Below are positions 37,189-45,369 of a stretch of DNA of 64,000 nucleotides, piece by piece. The stretch lies in contig NZ_JNYZ01000004.1 in the NCBI RefSeq assembly GCF_000717335.1, forward strand, positions 62,001-126,000, read 5' to 3'. A program made the translations under genes and the position numbers. The notes below the pieces were generated by a model. It worked only from the letters and a program-made list of their open reading frames with translations. It was not told where the DNA came from and searched no databases. Positions within the stretch are counted from its first letter, which is position 1, and the number at the start of each line of letters is the position of its first letter. Origin of the DNA: Amycolatopsis jejuensis. GTDB lineage: Bacteria; Actinomycetota; Actinomycetes; Mycobacteriales; Pseudonocardiaceae.

Positions 37189-38097
37189 TCAGGAACCCGA
37201 GCAGAGCTGCTCGGTGGTGACGTCGGCGGGCGGGAGGTTGTCCTTGGTGAACCCGAACGGCTTGACGATCTCGAGCCACTGGCCGTTCTGGTGCAGCTTC
37301 GCGAGCTCGGTGTTGAAGGCGGTCACCAGGTCGCTGTCGTTCTTGCGGAACACGAACCCGCCTGCCTGTACCTGCTTCTTGCCCTGCACCTCGGGCACGA
37401 AACCGGCGGTGACCTCAAGCGCGGCGCCCGGGTTCTGCTTGAGCAGCGCCTTCAGCGAAATGTCGGTGAGCGCACCCGCGTACGCCCGGTTCGCCTGCAG
37501 CGCCTGCAACATCTGCGGCTGGCCGTCGTAGGTCTGCAGCTGGCTGTCCGGGACCCCGGACGCCTTCGCGACCTGCTGCTCGATCGTGCCGGACAGCACC
37601 GCGACGTTGAGGTCCTTCGCCTTGATGTCCTCGAAGCTCAGCACCTGCTTCGGATTGCCTTTCGGCACCAGGAAAGCCGTGGGCGTGACGTAGTCGACCG
37701 CGGAGAACGCGGCCTGTTTGCACCGCTCCGGCAGGATCGCCATCCCGGCCGCGACCATGTCGTACTGCCCGGCGGCGAGTGCCGGGATGAGCTGCTTGAA
37801 CTCGACCTGCGTCGCGTCCACCTTCGCGATGCCGAGGCTCTTGAACACCGCCTTGGCGACCTCCGGCGACTCACCGGTGACGTTGCCGCCGTCGGTGTAG
37901 CCGTACGGGATCTCCCCGGCGATGCCGACCTTGATCGTGCCCGCCTTTTTCGCTCGTTCGAGCGCGCCACCCGCGCCCTGGCCGCCGGTCTGCGGCGCCT
38001 CGGTACACGCGGCGACGAAGGACGCACCGCCCAGCACCACCGCTCCGGTCGCCGCCAGCCGGAAGAAATCCCGGCGCTTCCACTCGTCGTGCACCAT
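37189..38097 (-). CDS. ehuB: Ectoine/hydroxyectoine-binding lipoprotein EhuB
   Basis: Periplasmic-type binding protein of 302 aa. The N-terminus has a twin-arginine motif (KRRDFFRLAATGAVVLGG) and a lipobox (FVAAC), so it may be a Tat-exported lipoprotein. The mature start GTIKVGIAGEIPYGYTDGGN and GESPEVAKAVFKSLGI are the EhuB pattern. It binds ectoine-type compatible solutes for osmoprotection or as nutrients. ATG 38097 follows AGGGG by seven bases. First gene of ehuBCDA. Confidence 0.88.
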   Translation of the reverse strand: MVHDEWKRRDFFRLAATGAVVLGGASFVAACTEAPQTGGQGAGGALERAKKAGTIKVGIAGEIPYGYTDGGNVTGESPEVAKAVFKSLGIAKVDATQVEFKQLIPALAAGQYDMVAAGMAILPERCKQAAFSAVDYVTPTAFLVPKGNPKQVLSFEDIKAKDLNVAVLSGTIEQQVAKASGVPDSQLQTYDGQPQMLQALQANRAYAGALTDISLKALLKQNPGAALEVTAGFVPEVQGKKQVQAGGFVFRKNDSDLVTAFNTELAKLHQNGQWLEIVKPFGFTKDNLPPADVTTEQLCSGS

Positions 38098-38631
38098 GTC
38101 TGCGGCCCCTTACGCCCTTGATCGGGTCACTCGTCCGCGACCTGCGATTTCCGGTCACACGCCGGCCAGGGACCCCACCCCGCGAAGCTGGCGGCGGTGA
38201 TGCCGACAGGACTCGAACGTAGGTGCCGGTGGCTTTGCGGTCAAAGATTCTCCTGCACCCGAACGGTTCTGTTACCGATTAGAGATGCACGATCGGGCCG
38301 ATTTTCCCGCATTCTCACTCGGGGCCGCGCGGAGAAATTCCAGCTCATGCAAGGTTTTCCGGCCGCTTTGACTGTCCACAGTGGACTTGAAAAACACAAA
38401 CAGTGACGATCACGTTCAGCTAACAATGCCCCGTTCAGCGCGCGGCAACGGCCGATCAGGGGGACGTACGCAGCAGCGCTGCGTTGGTCAATTTCCGTCG
38501 CCTTTCCGGCGGCCGCAACTCATTCCGTACGGCCGTGACCTGCATCGCATTCACTTGAGGGTTCAACCGATCCGCAGGGGCGACTCCAACTCACGCATGT
38601 GGGTTATTCACCGCCTATTGCAGAGTAGCAG
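38098..38631. other. Long intergenic region between ehuB and meaA
   Basis: About 530 bp without a credible gene. GC content looks lower than in the flanks. It should hold the ehu promoter near 38100-38250 and downstream signals of meaA. One exact GTCCACAGTGGAC palindrome lies at 38374-38386. Short open frames here lack GC-rich third positions. I see no tRNA, repeat array or clear terminator. Confidence 0.6.
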
Positions 38632-40656
38632 CTATTTCCCACTCAACCCGTGGCGTTCGCGGATCAGGTCGACGATCCCGGCCATGATGTCGGTGAGCTC
38701 GTAGTCCTTCGGCGTGAAGACGCGCGCGATTCCGCGTTCGGTGAGCAGCGCGGCGTCGTCCGGCGGGATGATGCCGCCGACGATCACCGGGACGTCCCCG
38801 GCACCGGCGGCCCGCAGCCCGTCGACCACCAGCGGCACGACCTCCAGGTGCGAACCGGACAGCACGGACAGCCCGACCACGTGCACGCCTTCCTGCACCG
38901 CGGCCGCGACGATCTGGTCCGGGGTAAGCCGGATGCCCTGGTAGACGACCTCGAAACCGACGTCGCGGGCCCGCACGGCGACCTGCTCGGCGCCGTTGGA
39001 ATGCCCGTCGAGACCGGGTTTGCCGACCAGGATGCGCAGCCGCTCGCCCAGCTCGGACTCGGTACGGCGGACCAGCGCGCGGACGCGTTCCAGCTCCGGG
39101 TCACCGGTTCCGGCCGCCACCGCGGCGGAAACTCCGGTGGGCGCCCGGTATTCGCCGAACACCTCGCGCAACGCACCCGACCATTCGCCGGTGGTGACGC
39201 CCGCGCGAGCACAGTCCACAGTGGCCTCGAACAGGTTGTCCGAAGTGGACGCCTTGGCCTTCAACGCATCGAGCGCCGCGGCCGCTGCCGCGTCATCCCG
39301 TTGCGCACGCCATTTTTCGATGGCCGCGATCGCGGCCTTCTCCACCGCCGGGTCGATCGTCTCGATGGCTTTCGCGCCCTCGGCCTGCAGCGGCGACGGC
39401 TCGGTGGTCTCGAACTTGTTGACCCCCACCAGAATCCGCTCGCCGTTCTCCATCCCGCGGCGGTATTCCGCAAGGGAGGAAACCAGCTGCGATTTCATGT
39501 ACCCGCTCTCGACCGCCGCCACCGCGCCGCCGAGATCCTGTACCCGCGCAATTTCCTCGCGGGCGCCGGACACGATTTCGTCCACTTTGGCCTGTACGAC
39601 GTGCGAGCCGTCGAAAATGTCCTCGTACTCCAGCAAATCCGTCTCGAATGCGAGCACCTGCTGCATCCGCAACGCCCACTGCTGGTCCCACGGCCGGGGC
39701 AGGCCGAGCGCCTCGTTCCAAGCCGGCAGCTGAATGGCGCGCGCCCGCGAGCCACGGGAAAGCGAAACCGCCAGCATTTCCAGCACGATTCGCTGCACAT
39801 TGTTTTCCGGCTGCGCTTCGGTGAGCCCGAGCGAGTTCACCTGCACGCCGTACCGCAGCCGCCGTGCCTTCGGATCCTCGACGCCGTAACGGTCCCGCGT
39901 GAGTTCGTCCCACAACTGCGTGAACGCGCGCATCTTGCACATTTCTTCGACAAAACGCACACCCGCGTTGACGAAGAACGAAATCCGCGCGACGACCTTC
40001 GCCATGTCGGCATGGTCGACCTGACCCGAATCGCGGACCGCGTCGAGCACGGCAATCGCGGTGCACAGTGCGTACGCGACCTCCTGCGTCGGCGTCGCGC
40101 CCGCCTCCTGCAGGTGGTAGCTGCAGATGTTGATCGGGTTCCACTTCGGCACGTGGTGCACGGTCCACGCGATCATGTCGGTGATCAGCCGGAGGCTCGG
40201 TCCCGGCGGGAAAATGTAGGTGCCGCGGGACAGGTACTCCTTGATGATGTCGTTCTGCGTGGTGCCGGTGAGCTTGGCGAGCACCTCGTCCACGTCGCGA
40301 CCCTCGGCCTCGGCCTGTTCGCGCGCCACCGAAACGTACAGCGCGAGCAGCCACATCGCGGGTGCGTTGATGGTCATCGACGTGTTGGCCTCGGCGAGCG
40401 GGATGCCGTCGAAGAGCCGGCGCATGTCGCCGAGGTGCGAAACCGGCACGCCGACCTTGCCGACCTCGCCGCGGGCGAGCACGTGGTCGGGGTCGTACCC
40501 GGTCTGGGTGGGCAGATCGAAGGCCACCGACAGGCCGGTCTGGCCCTTGGCGAGGTTGCGCCGGTAGAGCTCGTTGGACGCGGCGGCCGACGAGTGCCCC
40601 GCGTAGGTGCGCATCACCCACGGCCGGTCGCGTTCGTGGTCGGTCGGGTACGGCAC
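38632..40656 (-). CDS. meaA: MeaA, B12-dependent acyl-CoA mutase (ethylmalonyl-CoA mutase-like)
   Basis: Coenzyme B12 mutase with fused large domain and C-terminal cobalamin domain (674 aa). It opens VPYPTDHERDRPWVMRTYAG. Substrate-domain motifs are GQTGLSVAFDLPTQTGYDPD and NTSMTINAPAMWLL. The B12 site is KPGLDGHSNGAEQVA (DxHxxG), with VVGLSVLSGSHLEVVP later. This is the MeaA type studied in Streptomyces and Methylorubrum, linked to the ethylmalonyl-CoA pathway. No crotonyl-CoA carboxylase/reductase gene is in the window. GTG 40656 follows GAGAGG by eight bases. Confidence 0.9.
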   Translation of the reverse strand: MPYPTDHERDRPWVMRTYAGHSSAAASNELYRRNLAKGQTGLSVAFDLPTQTGYDPDHVLARGEVGKVGVPVSHLGDMRRLFDGIPLAEANTSMTINAPAMWLLALYVSVAREQAEAEGRDVDEVLAKLTGTTQNDIIKEYLSRGTYIFPPGPSLRLITDMIAWTVHHVPKWNPINICSYHLQEAGATPTQEVAYALCTAIAVLDAVRDSGQVDHADMAKVVARISFFVNAGVRFVEEMCKMRAFTQLWDELTRDRYGVEDPKARRLRYGVQVNSLGLTEAQPENNVQRIVLEMLAVSLSRGSRARAIQLPAWNEALGLPRPWDQQWALRMQQVLAFETDLLEYEDIFDGSHVVQAKVDEIVSGAREEIARVQDLGGAVAAVESGYMKSQLVSSLAEYRRGMENGERILVGVNKFETTEPSPLQAEGAKAIETIDPAVEKAAIAAIEKWRAQRDDAAAAAALDALKAKASTSDNLFEATVDCARAGVTTGEWSGALREVFGEYRAPTGVSAAVAAGTGDPELERVRALVRRTESELGERLRILVGKPGLDGHSNGAEQVAVRARDVGFEVVYQGIRLTPDQIVAAAVQEGVHVVGLSVLSGSHLEVVPLVVDGLRAAGAGDVPVIVGGIIPPDDAALLTERGIARVFTPKDYELTDIMAGIVDLIRERHGLSGK

Positions 40657-40706
40657 AGGGCACCTCTCTTCGCCGAGACGACCGACCGATTCTACGGGTG
40701 GGTAAC

Positions 40707-41039
40707 TTATTCTGCGGTGTGGAGTCGGCCACGGTCGGATGAGCTTGACTCGGACGGGCGGTCCGGATGCAACACGACGACCCCGCGCTCGAGGTCCACG
40801 TTGCCCAGCGGTGGTGCGCCCTGCGCGTCCTGGTCGAGGGTCATCTCCACCGAGTCGCGATGCTCCAGCTCGTTGCGCTTCGTACCGTAGAGGAACGCGG
40901 TCACCTCGTCGAGATAGGTGGCCGAAAGCCGCGCCTTGAGCCGCGACGGCCGCCGCTTCCGGCGCAGCTCCCACACGCCGACCGCCACCAGTGCGAGGGT
41001 CGCGAACGGCAACGCGAGGCCGAGCAGAGTGAGCAGCAT
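40707..41039 (-). CDS. DUF6191-like single-pass membrane protein
   Basis: Protein of 110 aa with one N-terminal membrane segment (LLTLLGLALPFATLALVAVG) and a basic stop-transfer, ELRRKRRPSRLKARL. The cytosolic part has FLYGTKRNELEHRDSVEMTL and GNVDLERGVVVL, a pattern I associate with DUF6191. It lies 50 bp upstream of meaA on the same strand and may be cotranscribed. Function unknown. Confidence 0.7.
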   Translation of the reverse strand: MLLTLLGLALPFATLALVAVGVWELRRKRRPSRLKARLSATYLDEVTAFLYGTKRNELEHRDSVEMTLDQDAQGAPPLGNVDLERGVVVLHPDRPSESSSSDRGRLHTAE

Positions 41040-41042
41040 GTT

Positions 41043-41205
41043 TCACCCAACGGCCGAACGGTGCGGAGCGTTCCGCGCGATCAGGTCCGCCACGCGACCG
41101 GCGCCGTGGATGGCGACGAGCTCCGGCAGGATCGGGTACCTCGGCGGCAGCGTCCGGTATCTGTCGGCGAACCACACCCAGCGCGGCCCGCTCAGGTTGC
41201 CGCAC
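41043..41205 (-). pseudogene. Possible C-terminal fragment of an unknown gene
   Basis: A minus-strand frame ending at TGA 41045-41043, three bases before the DUF6191 ATG, reads SGPRWVWFADRYRTLPPRYP then ILPELVAIHGAGRVADLI. Third positions are GC-rich, as in real genes, but there is no good start and the pattern fades above 41205. Only an internal GTG could begin it (about 43 aa). It is probably the tail of a lost gene; I cannot name the family. Confidence 0.3.
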
Positions 41206-41262
41206 CGCTGTGACGAAAATCCGCGAGACGGCAGCCCCTGCCGGGTTCTACCGTGGGCATTT

Positions 41263-41889
41263 GTGACGTGGAGTGGGTACAGCAGCTATCTCTTGATCGT
41301 GGTCTTCATCGTGCTCGCGCCCGGGCCGGACACGATGGTGATGCTGAAGAACGCGCTGTCCGGCGGCGGGCGTGGCGGGCTGCTCGCCACGGCGGGCATC
41401 GCCGTGGCCAATGCGGTGCAGGGTACGGCCGCGGCGCTCGGGCTGGGTGTGGTGATTGCGCGGTCGCAACCGGTGTTCCTCACGCTCAAGTGGGTCGGCG
41501 CGGCGTACCTGCTCTTCCTCGGCTTCCAGGCACTGCGCGGCGCCTGGCGCGGCAACTACGCCGCCGTCGAGGACGTCCAGCGCAAGCGCGCCAGCGGTTT
41601 CCGGCGGTGGCGCGAAGGGTTCCTGTCGAACATCACGAACCCGAAGGTGCTGGTGCTGTACCTGTCGGTGCTGCCGCAGTTCCTCGACCCGGTGCGCACC
41701 ACCACGTGGGACGCGCTGCTGCTCGCATACACGGTCACCGTGCTGGGCACGCTCTGGCTGCTGATCCTGCTGTTCTTCGTGCACCGGGTCCGTACCTGGC
41801 TCAGCCGCCGCCGGGTGCGCCGGGCGATGGACGGGGTGACCGGCGCCGCGCTGGTCGGGTTCGGTGCGGCGCTGGCCGTCGAGTCCTGA
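41263..41889 (+). CDS. LysE family amino-acid exporter
   Basis: RhtB/LysE-type translocator of 208 aa with six membrane helices. The first helix and motif LIVVFIVLAPGPDTMVMLKN are diagnostic, as are LKWVGAAYLLFLGFQALRG and FRRWREGFLSNITNPKVLVL. It likely exports amino acids or derivatives. GTG 41263 lacks a ribosome-binding site, and TACCGT lies eight bases upstream, so the message may be leaderless. It converges on the hydrolase operon. Confidence 0.88.
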   Translation: MTWSGYSSYLLIVVFIVLAPGPDTMVMLKNALSGGGRGGLLATAGIAVANAVQGTAAALGLGVVIARSQPVFLTLKWVGAAYLLFLGFQALRGAWRGNYAAVEDVQRKRASGFRRWREGFLSNITNPKVLVLYLSVLPQFLDPVRTTTWDALLLAYTVTVLGTLWLLILLFFVHRVRTWLSRRRVRRAMDGVTGAALVGFGAALAVES

Positions 41890-41895
41890 CCCGCC

Positions 41896-43089
41896 TTACC
41901 GCAGCGCGTCGTCCAGCCAGTCGTAGATGCGGGCGTTCGCGAGCCGCAGCGCGCCGACGTGGCAGTGGGCTTCCGCGCCTTCCTCCGACGTGAACTCCAG
42001 CAGCGTCTTCGGGCCGGTGAGGTGGTCGTACAGCCGCCGCGGCTCGCCGGTGAAGAACAGGTCCTCCGGCGCGTCGCACACGAGCACCGGGCACGTGATG
42101 CGCTCGGCCACGCCGTCGCCGAGGTGGTACTCCAGGTACTTCGCGAGGAACTCGCGGTCGGTCGCGCCGCCCATCACGTAACGGCCGTGGCCGAACGCCC
42201 AGCGCATGGTGGGGCTAGTTGCCCGTCCGGCGGCCAGCAGGTCGTCGAGCTCGGGGTCCGCCGGGGCATTCGCGCGCCGCACGACCTCCGCCCGGTCCCA
42301 CGGCAGGTGCTTGGTGACGGCAGCTGCCGCGTCGAAGAGCCCGTCCACCGCCACCACCGCGGACAGCCGGGGTTCGAACGCGGCCGCGCGCGGCGCCAGC
42401 ATCCCGCCGAGGCTCCAGCCGACCAGTGCGATCTTCTCCGGGTCGACGTCCGGGTCGGCGATCGCGTAGTCGATCACCTGGCTTACGACGTGCTCCCAGT
42501 CCGGCCGGAACTTCAGCCCGTCGCGGTGGACGGCGCTGGGCTGGCCGGGGCCGTCGAAGGTCAGCACGTGGTAGCCACGCTCCGGGCCGCCGGTCGCGCC
42601 GCCGAAGTGCAGGTCCTCCGCTGCCCCGTCGAAACCGTTGTGCACCAGGACAAGCGGCTTCGGGCCGGTGCCCGGGGCGCGGTAGAAGTAGCCGCGCAGC
42701 ACTTGGCCGTCGTACGGGATCTCGATCGGGTCGACGCCGTCGATCGTCTCCAGCGCCCGCTGGAAACACTCGACATTGCGCTCGTACGCCTCGTTGATCC
42801 GCGGGTCTTCCGGGTTGCCGTGCAAGAAGAACTCGGCCCGGCGGTAGTAGGTCGAGGCACGCAGATACGCGTCGCGGGCGCTGATCGGGTGTGCCTTGGC
42901 AGCTTCCGCGGAAAGCCGTTCTGCGCCCGCGAACCAGGCGTCGTACCAGCTGTCGTAGTTTCCGGACTCGATCTTCGACGCGATGGCGATGACCTCGCCG
43001 AAATCCGCGCCGCCGTAGGTGATCTGGCCGAGTGCGGCCAGTGTTTCGAACCAGAACTGCGGGTCGTCGTGGAACAGCAGCTGCTTCAT
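41896..43089 (-). CDS. Alpha/beta hydrolase (2,6-dihydropseudooxynicotine hydrolase-like)
   Basis: Hydrolase of 397 aa with a helical N-terminal half and a C-terminal alpha/beta core. The nucleophile elbow is LVGWSLGGMLAPRAAAF, the acid is in VCDAPEDLFF and the His in GAEAHCHVGALRL. The layout resembles C-C bond hydrolases such as 2,6-dihydropseudooxynicotine hydrolase. ATG 43089 overlaps the upstream stop. It is last in a TetR-linked operon with an NmrA-type reductase and a SnoaL protein. Confidence 0.85.
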   Translation of the reverse strand: MKQLLFHDDPQFWFETLAALGQITYGGADFGEVIAIASKIESGNYDSWYDAWFAGAERLSAEAAKAHPISARDAYLRASTYYRRAEFFLHGNPEDPRINEAYERNVECFQRALETIDGVDPIEIPYDGQVLRGYFYRAPGTGPKPLVLVHNGFDGAAEDLHFGGATGGPERGYHVLTFDGPGQPSAVHRDGLKFRPDWEHVVSQVIDYAIADPDVDPEKIALVGWSLGGMLAPRAAAFEPRLSAVVAVDGLFDAAAAVTKHLPWDRAEVVRRANAPADPELDDLLAAGRATSPTMRWAFGHGRYVMGGATDREFLAKYLEYHLGDGVAERITCPVLVCDAPEDLFFTGEPRRLYDHLTGPKTLLEFTSEEGAEAHCHVGALRLANARIYDWLDDALR

Positions 43090-43892
43090 CGGATCTCCTC
43101 GTGGGTGAACGTGACGAAATCACGGGCGGGCCGTCCGGTGACCCGCTCGACGGTGTCGGTGACGCGGTCCTCCGCGCCGCCGCGGATCGCCTCGTCGAGC
43201 GAGGCGAGCATGGCCGCGTACTGCCCGGGAATCCCGTCGCGGACGAGGAATTGCGTGTATTCGCCTGCGGAAACCGGTTCGTGCGCGACCGGGCGGCCGA
43301 GGTGGTGCGCGACGATCGCGGCAGCCTCGGCGTAACTGAGCGCGCGCGGGCCGGTGAGCAGGTGGTCGGTGTTGTGCGGCTCCGGGTCGGTGAGCGCTCG
43401 GACCGCCACCGCGGCGATGTCACCGGCGTCCACGAACGCGACGCGGCCGTCGCCGGTCGCCGTGACTATCCGACCGGCCCGGACGCCTTGCGCGACCTGG
43501 TGGTCACCGGCGAAGTTCTGCATGAACCACGACGGCCGCAGGACCGTCCAGCCCGGCCGCTGCCGCACCAGGCCGGGCAGCGCGCCCAGCACCGGCGTGT
43601 CTTCGTGCACCGACGACGAGCTGAGCAGGACCACCCGCGTGCGCGGGGCGTGGTCCAGGAACGACTCGACGAACGGCCGCGGGTCGGCCACCGCAGGGAC
43701 GATGAGGTAGACCGCCGACACGCCGTCGAGCGCCGGGCCGTAGGTGGCCGGGTCGGCCCAGTCGAAGCGGATCTGCCCCGGTTGCGCCGGGGTGCGCGTG
43801 GCCGCTCGTACCGGCACGCCAAGGGCTTTGAGGCCTCTTACGACCCGGCTGCCGGTGGTGCCGGTGGAGCCCAGCACGAGGACGTCAGACAC
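43086..43892 (-). CDS. NmrA-like NAD(P)-binding protein
   Basis: Atypical SDR of the NmrA/azoreductase-like group (268 aa). It starts MSDVLVLGSTGTTGSRVVRG with the NAD(P) loop. LLSSSSVHEDTP and TVLRPSWFMQNFA are in the places expected for this group. Many relatives bind NADPH and act as sensors or quinone reductases. It overlaps the SnoaL gene by eight bases and the hydrolase by four. Confidence 0.87.
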   Translation of the reverse strand: MSDVLVLGSTGTTGSRVVRGLKALGVPVRAATRTPAQPGQIRFDWADPATYGPALDGVSAVYLIVPAVADPRPFVESFLDHAPRTRVVLLSSSSVHEDTPVLGALPGLVRQRPGWTVLRPSWFMQNFAGDHQVAQGVRAGRIVTATGDGRVAFVDAGDIAAVAVRALTDPEPHNTDHLLTGPRALSYAEAAAIVAHHLGRPVAHEPVSAGEYTQFLVRDGIPGQYAAMLASLDEAIRGGAEDRVTDTVERVTGRPARDFVTFTHEEIR

Positions 43893-44274
43893 CGGTGGTC
43901 CCCAGGATCTCGGCAGCGGCGAGCGGGCTCCAGTAGTCGCGGTAGTGCTGGATCAGGCCGTCGCGGACGGTCAGCACCGCGAGGTAGCGCATCCGGTACG
44001 GCCGCTGGGTGGCGACCACGATCCCGGCCAGCTCGAACTCCACGATCGACACCTCCGGGTCGGCGGTCTCGTGCACCGTCTTCGCGACGACCTCGCGGAC
44101 GTCGAGCAGGTCCGGGTAGCCACGCAGGTACTCGGCAAGGGCGGCGCGGCCCGCCACCCGCTCCCGCTGCCCCGGCGCGGCGAACGGAAACTCGAGCACG
44201 GCGTCCTCGGCGAACAGGGCGGTGAAACCGGTCATGTCGTGCTGGACCAGCAGGTCGAGAGCTCGGTCGATCAC
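43885..44274 (-). CDS. SnoaL-like nuclear transport factor 2 family protein
   Basis: Small NTF2-fold protein (129 aa): IDRALDLLVQHDMTGFTALF, EDAVLEFPFA and VRDGLIQHYRDYW are classic SnoaL-like segments. Such proteins act as cyclases, isomerases or ligand binders. It is the first gene of a three-gene minus-strand operon, starting at GTG 44274, divergent from a TetR regulator with two palindromes between them. Confidence 0.87.
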   Translation of the reverse strand: MIDRALDLLVQHDMTGFTALFAEDAVLEFPFAAPGQRERVAGRAALAEYLRGYPDLLDVREVVAKTVHETADPEVSIVEFELAGIVVATQRPYRMRYLAVLTVRDGLIQHYRDYWSPLAAAEILGTTGV

Positions 44275-44295
44275 GGTGACTCCTCAGGAATGGAC

Positions 44296-44345
44296 GATAC
44301 GGTACCGTCTCGACGTGAAGGTACACGAGACGGGACCGTCCCGTC
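44296..44345. promoter_or_regulatory. Two palindromic operator candidates for the TetR regulator
   Basis: GATACGGTACCGTCTC (44296-44311, core ACGGTACCGT) and GACGGGACCGTCCCGTC (44329-44345) share an ACGGnACCGT-like core. Their centres are about 33 bp apart, three helical turns. Both lie in the 90-bp gap between the operon and its divergent TetR gene. Confidence 0.65.
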
Positions 44346-44352
44346 CACCCGT

Positions 44353-44358
44353 TAGAAT
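44353..44358 (+). promoter_or_regulatory. Probable -10 box of the tetR-type gene, leaderless
   Basis: TAGAAT ends six bases before the ATG at 44365. The second palindrome ends 7 bp upstream, covering the -35 region, so binding there would block this promoter. Confidence 0.5.
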
Positions 44359-44364
44359 CCGGAC

Positions 44365-44955
44365 ATGACATCACGCCGGACGCCGACCGGGGCCGCGGTC
44401 CTGCAGCCCGAGGTCACCAACGCGATCACCGAAGCCGTCCTCGACGAACTGGCCGAGGCAGGTTTCGGCAGGCTGTCGATGGAAGCGGTGGCGAAACGCG
44501 CGGGGGTCGGCAAGAGCGCGCTGTACCGGCGGTGGCCGTCGAAGGACGAGATGGTCGGCGCGGTGGTCGCGGAGTTCAGCGTGACCCGCGCGGTGGACCC
44601 GGACACCGGCACCCTGCGCGGCGACGTCCGGGCGAGCCTGGACGCCCTGCTCGAGTGGATCATGCACCCGCGGTTCTCCCGGATCCTGCCCGACCTGATC
44701 GCCGAAGCCGGCCGCAACCCGGAACTGGCGGAATTCGCCCGCCAAACCATCGGCGGCCCCCGCCGCACGATCAACCGCGCGATGTTCACCCGAGCACTGG
44801 ACCGCGGCGAAATCCCGCCGGACACCGATATCGAACTGGCCCAGGACCTGGCCGCGGGCGTGATCTACTGGCGGCTGATCGTCCGCCGGGCCCCGACGTC
44901 GGAGGGGTATCTGGACGAGGTGACGGAGCTGCTGCTGCGCGCTTTGGGTGCGTGA
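44365..44955 (+). CDS. TetR/AcrR family transcriptional regulator
   Basis: Repressor of 196 aa. The N-terminal HTH is GRLSMEAVAKRAGVGKSALY then RRWPSKDEMVGAVV. The C-terminal domain, with GGPRRTINRAMFTRALDRGE, is of the TetR_C type found in actinomycete regulators. It is divergent from the SnoaL-NmrA-hydrolase operon and probably represses it and itself. The inducer is unknown. Confidence 0.9.
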   Translation: MTSRRTPTGAAVLQPEVTNAITEAVLDELAEAGFGRLSMEAVAKRAGVGKSALYRRWPSKDEMVGAVVAEFSVTRAVDPDTGTLRGDVRASLDALLEWIMHPRFSRILPDLIAEAGRNPELAEFARQTIGGPRRTINRAMFTRALDRGEIPPDTDIELAQDLAAGVIYWRLIVRRAPTSEGYLDEVTELLLRALGA

Positions 44956-44968
44956 GGCGCGTATTGGG

Positions 44969-45369
44969 TCAGAGCAGGGTCGCGAGATCGAGGGATACGC
45001 GGACCGGGGTGGTGACGGTCAGTGCGCCCTGGTGCGCACCGGTCGGAACGTAGGAATGCGTGGTCGCATCGAGGCGGTAGCAGAAGACGGCGAGCCCGTC
45101 GGCGTCGTCGGTGGTGTTCTCGATCCGCCAGAACTGCGGAATCCCGGCAGCGGCGTACTCGGCGGGCTTGTCGATCTGGTCGACGGTGATCGATCCGGGC
45201 GACATCACCTCGACCACGAGACGGCAATGCTCAGGCCGCAACACCGCGTCCGGCGGTAGCGCGGCGTCGTAGACGACCAGGTCCGGACCATTCCGTCGAC
45301 GATTTCGATGTCACGGCAATGCTCCTCGGGCCACGCCGCATAATCCGCCGCGCTGACCCCGGTCCTCAT
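44969..45369 (-). pseudogene. Uma2-family endonuclease remnant
   Basis: The N-terminal piece from ATG 45369 reads [20 protein letters not shown] then EIVDGMV. After a shift it continues as GPDLVVYDAALPPDAVLRPE, LVVEVMSPGSITVDQIDKPA and EYAAAGIPQFWRIE. These are the start and the catalytic end of Uma2 (PD-(D/E)XK) proteins, but about 70 residues between VDG and PDLVV are missing and the frame changes. The ATG overlaps the murA stop. Not functional. Confidence 0.75.

Noticed and set aside
38195..38260. tRNA-like stretch (GTTCGAGTCC on the minus strand)
   Set aside because: The T-arm does not pair properly and no matching acceptor or anticodon arm is found upstream.
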